Shown piece by piece: positions 7,819 through 9,893 of a stretch of DNA of 9,893 nucleotides. Source of the DNA: Pseudomonadota bacterium (GTDB lineage: Bacteria; Pseudomonadota; Alphaproteobacteria; Rhizobiales; Rhizobiaceae). The translations under genes were made by a program, and so were the position numbers. The DNA lies in contig JAEXXS010000180.1 in the NCBI GenBank assembly GCA_023451915.1, positions 1-9,893 on the forward strand, in the 5' to 3' direction. The stretch's first letter is position 1. Each line of letters starts with the position of its first letter. Under the pieces are notes generated by a model. The model worked only from the letters and a program-made list of their open reading frames with translations. It made no database searches and was not told where the DNA came from.

Positions 7819-8544
7819 ATGAACGAAGTCGTATCCCGCGAAGTCTGGCTTGAGGCGCGCCGCGCGCTTTTGGCCAGAGAAAAAGAAGCGACGCATCTTC
7901 GCGATCGCGTCAATCAGGAAAGACAAGCGCTGCCTTGGGTGAAGGTGGAGAAAGACTATGTCTTCGACACCCCGGCAGGACGCCGAACACTGGCAGAGCT
8001 TTTCGACGGACGCAGTCAGCTGGTCGTCTATCATTTCATGTTCGGGCCGGAATGGGAGCAGGGCTGCGTCGGCTGTTCTTTCCTCGCCGATAATCTCGAC
8101 GGCGCACTGGCGCATCTCAACAACCATGATGTCACGCTTGTCGCCGTATCGCGTGCACCGCTTACAAAGCTGGAAGACTATAAGCGGCGCATGGGCTGGC
8201 ATTTCCCATGGATGTCGTCCTATGGCGGCGATTTCAACTTTGATTTCCATGTGTCGTTCGACAAGGCAGAGATTGAAGAAGGACGTGTCTTCTACAATTT
8301 CGGCAAACTAGCGCCGGAACAGGCGCATGACGAACTGCCCGGTATGAGCGCCTTCATCAAAGCGGATGACGGCACGATCTATCATACATATTCCAGCTAT
8401 GCGCGTGGCATTGAGGAGTGGATCAGCACGCTGATGATCCTCGACCGTGCGCCGAAAGGGCGCAATGAAGATAGCACCATGCATTTCGTGAAGCGTCACG
8501 ATGAATATGCGGCGTCAGCGGCAAAGCACAGCTGTTGTAGCTGA
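7819..8544 (+). CDS. DUF899 family thioredoxin-like protein
   Basis: A 241-aa protein of the DUF899/COG4312 family, which has a thioredoxin-like fold. GGAGGAGGA lies about eight bases before the ATG. An Arg/Glu-rich N-terminal helix (residues 7-37) leads to LPWVKVEKDYVFDTPAGRRTL. The strand VVYHFMFGPEW is then followed by QGCVGCSFLADN, which places a thioredoxin-position CxxC at Cys83 and Cys86. DVTLVAVSRAPLTKLEDYKRRMGW is a family signature that I see continuing without a break. The C-terminus ends in HSCCS (Cys239, Cys240), a possible second thiol or metal site. No signal peptide is seen, so it should be cytoplasmic. Substrates for the family are not well defined; a disulfide or peroxide-type redox role is inference. 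It probably forms an operon with the VOC gene 31 bases downstream and is divergent from marR. Confidence 0.9.
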   Translation: MNEVVSREVWLEARRALLAREKEATHLRDRVNQERQALPWVKVEKDYVFDTPAGRRTLAELFDGRSQLVVYHFMFGPEWEQGCVGCSFLADNLDGALAHLNNHDVTLVAVSRAPLTKLEDYKRRMGWHFPWMSSYGGDFNFDFHVSFDKAEIEEGRVFYNFGKLAPEQAHDELPGMSAFIKADDGTIYHTYSSYARGIEEWISTLMILDRAPKGRNEDSTMHFVKRHDEYAASAAKHSCCS

Positions 8545-8575
8545 ACGCTAAAATCAAATTCTGGGAGGAATGACG

Positions 8576-9352
8576 ATGAATAACGGAGCATCACCGTTCG
8601 TCTGGTACGAACTGATGACTGAAGACGCGGCCGAGGCGGCAAATTTTTACGGCAAGGTCGTCGGCTGGAACACGAAAGACTCCGGCGTTCCCGGCGTGAA
8701 CTACACGCTGTTTGAAGCACCGGGTTGTGCCGTTGCCGGTATGATGCCGCTTTCCGATATGCCGAGCGGAGATTGTGCCGCAAAATCCGGCTGGCTTGGT
8801 TATGTTGGCGTCGACGACGTAGACTCCATGTCCGAGAAAGTTGCCGCGGCAGGCGGCAAAATCCTGCGATCCGCTCATGATATTCCAAGCGTCGGGCGAT
8901 TTGCCATCGTGGCAGACCCGCAAGGCTCTGCCTTTGCGCTCTTCGAGCCAAAAGACCCGCCGGAGCCGCCAGCTGATTTTGGCTCTCGCAAGGTGGGCCA
9001 CCCCGGCTGGCATGAGCTTTATGCCAAGAACGGCGAGGAAGTCTTTGGTTTCTATGAGAAAGTGTTTGGCTGGAAGCTTTCGCGCGACTTCGATATGGGC
9101 GCTATGGGCAAATATAAGATATTCAGCATAAACGGAGCAGATGCGGGCGGCATCATGACTGCGCCGCCGAATGTGCCGCAGGGCTGGGGATTTTATTTCA
9201 TGGTGGACGGAACGAGCGCTGCTGCCGAACGCGTGAAATCACTGGGCGGCACTGTCACATTCGGGCCGACAGAAGTGCCGAATGGCGAGTGGATTATACA
9301 GTGTCTTGATCCGAAAGGCGTGGCGTTTTCGCTGGTTTCAGCGACACAATAA
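8576..9352 (+). CDS. VOC family protein, two glyoxalase-like domains
   Basis: A 258-aa protein of the vicinal oxygen chelate superfamily (COG3324-type, resembling mycobacterial Cfp30B/Rv0577). It has two tandem domains, residues about 6-122 and 142-256. Each starts with the same pattern: FVWYELMTEDAAEAANFY with Glu12, and GWHELYAKNGEEVFGFY with Glu147. Each also has a GW at the end of its first helix (VVGWNT, VFGWKLS). DPQGSAFALFEP and DPKGVAFSLVSA close the two domains. The ATG at 8576 is preferred because GGAGG (8564-8568) sits seven bases before it; the ATG at 8570 is only one base from that site. The family includes glyoxalases, dioxygenases and antibiotic-binding proteins, and the substrate cannot be read from sequence. 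It is likely cotranscribed with DUF899. Confidence 0.9.
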   Translation: MNNGASPFVWYELMTEDAAEAANFYGKVVGWNTKDSGVPGVNYTLFEAPGCAVAGMMPLSDMPSGDCAAKSGWLGYVGVDDVDSMSEKVAAAGGKILRSAHDIPSVGRFAIVADPQGSAFALFEPKDPPEPPADFGSRKVGHPGWHELYAKNGEEVFGFYEKVFGWKLSRDFDMGAMGKYKIFSINGADAGGIMTAPPNVPQGWGFYFMVDGTSAAAERVKSLGGTVTFGPTEVPNGEWIIQCLDPKGVAFSLVSATQ

Positions 9353-9358
9353 GGAGCC

Positions 9359-9372
9359 TGCGCGAAAGCGCA
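9359..9372. terminator. GNRA-loop hairpin after the VOC gene
   Basis: TGCGC-GAAA-GCGCA is a perfect 5-bp stem with a GAAA tetraloop, starting six bases after the VOC stop codon. No T-run follows on either strand, so it is at most a weak terminator or a stabilising 3' hairpin. Confidence 0.4.
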
Positions 9373-9395
9373 TGAAAAATCGAAACGTCAGGCGG

Positions 9396-9417
9396 CTTCT
9401 GGTTCTAAAATCAGAAG
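9396..9417. terminator. Weak hairpin at the end of the 33-aa gene
   Basis: CTTCTG (9396-9401) and CAGAAG (9412-9417) form a 6-bp stem around an A+T-rich loop, overlapping the stop codon of the minus-strand small gene. A terminator role is uncertain, since no clear T-run follows. Confidence 0.25.
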
Positions 9418-9512
9418 TCGTCTTCGTGATGATAGTGGCGCAGATAGGCAAATGCTGTGCCCACCAGGACCGGTAGAAGCAAAATACCCGTCCAGAATAT
9501 GATGTTGCTCAT
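9411..9512 (-). CDS. Small single-span membrane protein, 33 aa
   Basis: I do not recognise the family. The minus-strand frame from ATG 9512-9510 to TGA 9413-9411 encodes 33 residues. Residues 4-24 are strongly hydrophobic (IIFWTGILLLPVLV then GTAFAYL), fitting one inner-membrane helix. A polar tail RHYHHEDDF (25-33) follows, with three His and three acidic residues. Support for translation is the ribosome site GGGAGGG (9524-9518) five bases before the ATG. It converges on the VOC gene and is divergent from metA. Small subunits of membrane enzymes, such as oxidase accessory peptides, look like this in outline, but the sequence matches none I know. The His/acidic tail could bind metal or lipid headgroups (speculative). 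Confidence 0.7.
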   Translation of the reverse strand: MSNIIFWTGILLLPVLVGTAFAYLRHYHHEDDF

Positions 9513-9651
9513 TTTTTCCCTCCCTGTTGCCCTCAAACCGAAACGATAGCCTGAGACAGTATGCGGGCACTTCGAACAACGCAGAAAGCGGACATTTGTT
9601 CCAGTCGCCATCGCTTGCACGTAAAGCTATTGCCATAACGCCCGCGTTTGA
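9513..9651. other. Intergenic region between the 33-aa gene and the metA leader
   Basis: This stretch should contain the promoters of both divergent genes, but no strong -35/-10 pair is visible. TTGCAC at 9615-9620 is a possible metA -35, with TAACGC at 9636-9641 as a poor -10 at short spacing. Frames crossing this stretch lack ribosome sites and family resemblance. Confidence 0.5.
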
Positions 9652-9665
9652 GTAGAAGTGCGAAT

Positions 9666-9742
9666 ACATCAAGAGTTGGGGAGACGCCCAACGCCAACCT
9701 GCCGCTCCGGGCAAGGTGGTACTCCCTCACGAGGGAGGATGT
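9666..9742 (+). promoter_or_regulatory. SAM-I-clan riboswitch aptamer upstream of metA
   Basis: Folded by hand, this leader reproduces the S-box core. P1 is ACATC (9666-9670) with GATGT (9738-9742). The conserved AAGAG follows the P1 5' strand. P2 is GTTGGG (9675-9680) with CCCAAC (9687-9692). P3 is CCAACCTGCC (9694-9703) with GGCAAGGTGG (9710-9719), with single A bulges. P4 is CTCCCT (9722-9727) with AGGGAG (9732-9737). Compared with the S-box GCAACC/GGTGC segment, the P3 base reads CCAACC/GGTGG, a compensatory change. P2 is short and lacks the long kink-turn extension of classic SAM-I, so SAM-IV or the SAM-I/IV variant class fits better. The P3 loop TCCG (9706-9709) can pair with CGGA (9762-9765) as a pseudoknot. 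S-adenosylmethionine binding would repress metA, the first committed step of methionine synthesis. Confidence 0.75.
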
Positions 9743-9774
9743 GGCCAAACCGGCAACTATGCGGATAAAGCCAC

Positions 9775-9809
9775 TCGCGTCTACCTGACAGAACTAGGGA
9801 CCGACGCGA
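9775..9809 (+). promoter_or_regulatory. Shine-Dalgarno-sequestering hairpin before metA
   Basis: TCGCGTC (9775-9781) pairs perfectly with GACGCGA (9803-9809), ending two bases before the metA ATG. Inside the loop CCT (9784-9786) can pair with AGG (9796-9798) of the AGGGA ribosome site. No T-run follows, so control of translation initiation rather than termination is inferred. The 5' arm can instead pair with 9652-9663, giving an alternative fold. Confidence 0.6.
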
Positions 9810-9811
9810 TC

Positions 9812-9893
9812 ATGCCGATAAAAATTCCTGACGATCTGCCAGCAACCAGTGTTCTCCAGGCCGAGGGCGTTATGGTCATGCGCGAGGCGGATG
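9812..9893 (+). CDS. metA: Homoserine O-acyltransferase MetA, N-terminal part
   Basis: Only the first 27 codons are in the window. They read MPIKIPDDLPATSVLQAEG and then VMVMREAD, the typical MetA opening (MPIxIPxxLPA, then a hydrophobic VFVM-type strand). MetA transfers an acetyl or succinyl group from acyl-CoA to homoserine, the first committed step of methionine biosynthesis in the cytoplasm. The catalytic Cys, His and Glu and the residues that set acyl-CoA choice lie beyond the right edge, so acetyl versus succinyl use cannot be judged. The ribosome site AGGGA (9796-9800) is modest and 11 bases from the ATG, and it lies in a predicted hairpin. The riboswitch-like leader upstream supports the assignment. 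Confidence 0.85.
   Translation, partial: MPIKIPDDLPATSVLQAEGVMVMREAD

Noticed and set aside
7744..8250. 168-aa minus-strand frame across the marR/DUF899 gap and DUF899
   Set aside because: It overlaps the promoter/operator region and is antisense to DUF899, which has family signatures and a strong ribosome site.
8570..8575. ATG at 8570 as the VOC gene start
   Set aside because: It lies one base after GGAGG, too close for initiation; the ATG at 8576 has normal seven-base spacing.
9388..9714. Longer minus-strand frames (9388-9714, 9533-9748, and the extended 9411-9620) around the small gene
   Set aside because: They run through the metA leader RNA or lack ribosome sites. In the 9411 frame only the internal ATG at 9512 has a Shine-Dalgarno sequence and begins the hydrophobic segment.
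9652..9811. SAM-II riboswitch in the metA leader
   Set aside because: I looked for the compact SAM-II pseudoknot expected for alphaproteobacterial metA, but the conserved SAM-II segments are absent and the S-box-like P1-P4 order fits instead.
1..9893. CRISPR arrays, tRNA or rRNA genes, insertion sequences or phage genes
   Set aside because: No regularly spaced repeats, cloverleaf sequences, transposase-like or phage-like proteins were seen anywhere in the window.

Overview
The window looks like chromosomal DNA of a Brucella/Ochrobactrum-type alphaproteobacterium (order Hyphomicrobiales). This rests on moderately high G+C, on the style of the proteins (an A2M protein with a PAN domain, a DTCLCLH-type MarR regulator, DUF899, and MetA starting MPIKIPDDLPAT), and on the absence of mobile elements. 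It reads as an ordinary core or near-core region with some interesting regulatory RNA and DNA structure. The assignment comes from recognising sequences, not from a database search.

Layout. The first 5.3 kb of the minus strand is one very long gene. It encodes a secreted alpha-2-macroglobulin-like protein with a signal peptide, PAN/Apple domain, TPR-like segment, MG domains and a GCAEQ thioester, and its C-terminus runs off the left edge. A divergent intergenic region of about 270 bp separates it from fdhA (5603-6793, +), a zinc- and NAD-dependent, glutathione-independent formaldehyde dehydrogenase. A YeaO-like DUF488 gene (6908-7258, +) follows. Next comes a minus-strand marR-family gene (7276-7725) that shares a 93-bp divergent control region with a probable two-gene operon: a DUF899 thioredoxin-like protein (7819-8544, +) and a two-domain VOC/glyoxalase-like protein (8576-9352, +). 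A 33-codon minus-strand gene for a single-span membrane protein lies at 9411-9512 and has a good ribosome binding site. The right edge holds the first 27 codons of metA (9812 onward, +), preceded by a structured leader.

Functional reading. The centre of the window has a thiol/electrophile-detoxification flavour: formaldehyde oxidation, a thioredoxin-like CxxC protein, a glyoxalase-fold protein, and a MarR regulator with an N-terminal Cys-x-Cys. In the marR/DUF899 gap a perfect 12-bp palindrome sits inside the spacer of a strong predicted marR promoter, which suggests autorepression and shared control of the divergent operon. The marR transcript is probably leaderless.

The most notable element is the metA leader. 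It folds by hand into a SAM-I-clan (S-box/SAM-IV-like) aptamer with P1-P4 and the conserved ATCAAGAG, AACC and AAGGTG segments. A hairpin over the Shine-Dalgarno sequence and ending just before the start codon follows it. SAM-II is the class usually associated with alphaproteobacterial metA, so a SAM-I/IV-type aptamer here deserves a covariance-model check.
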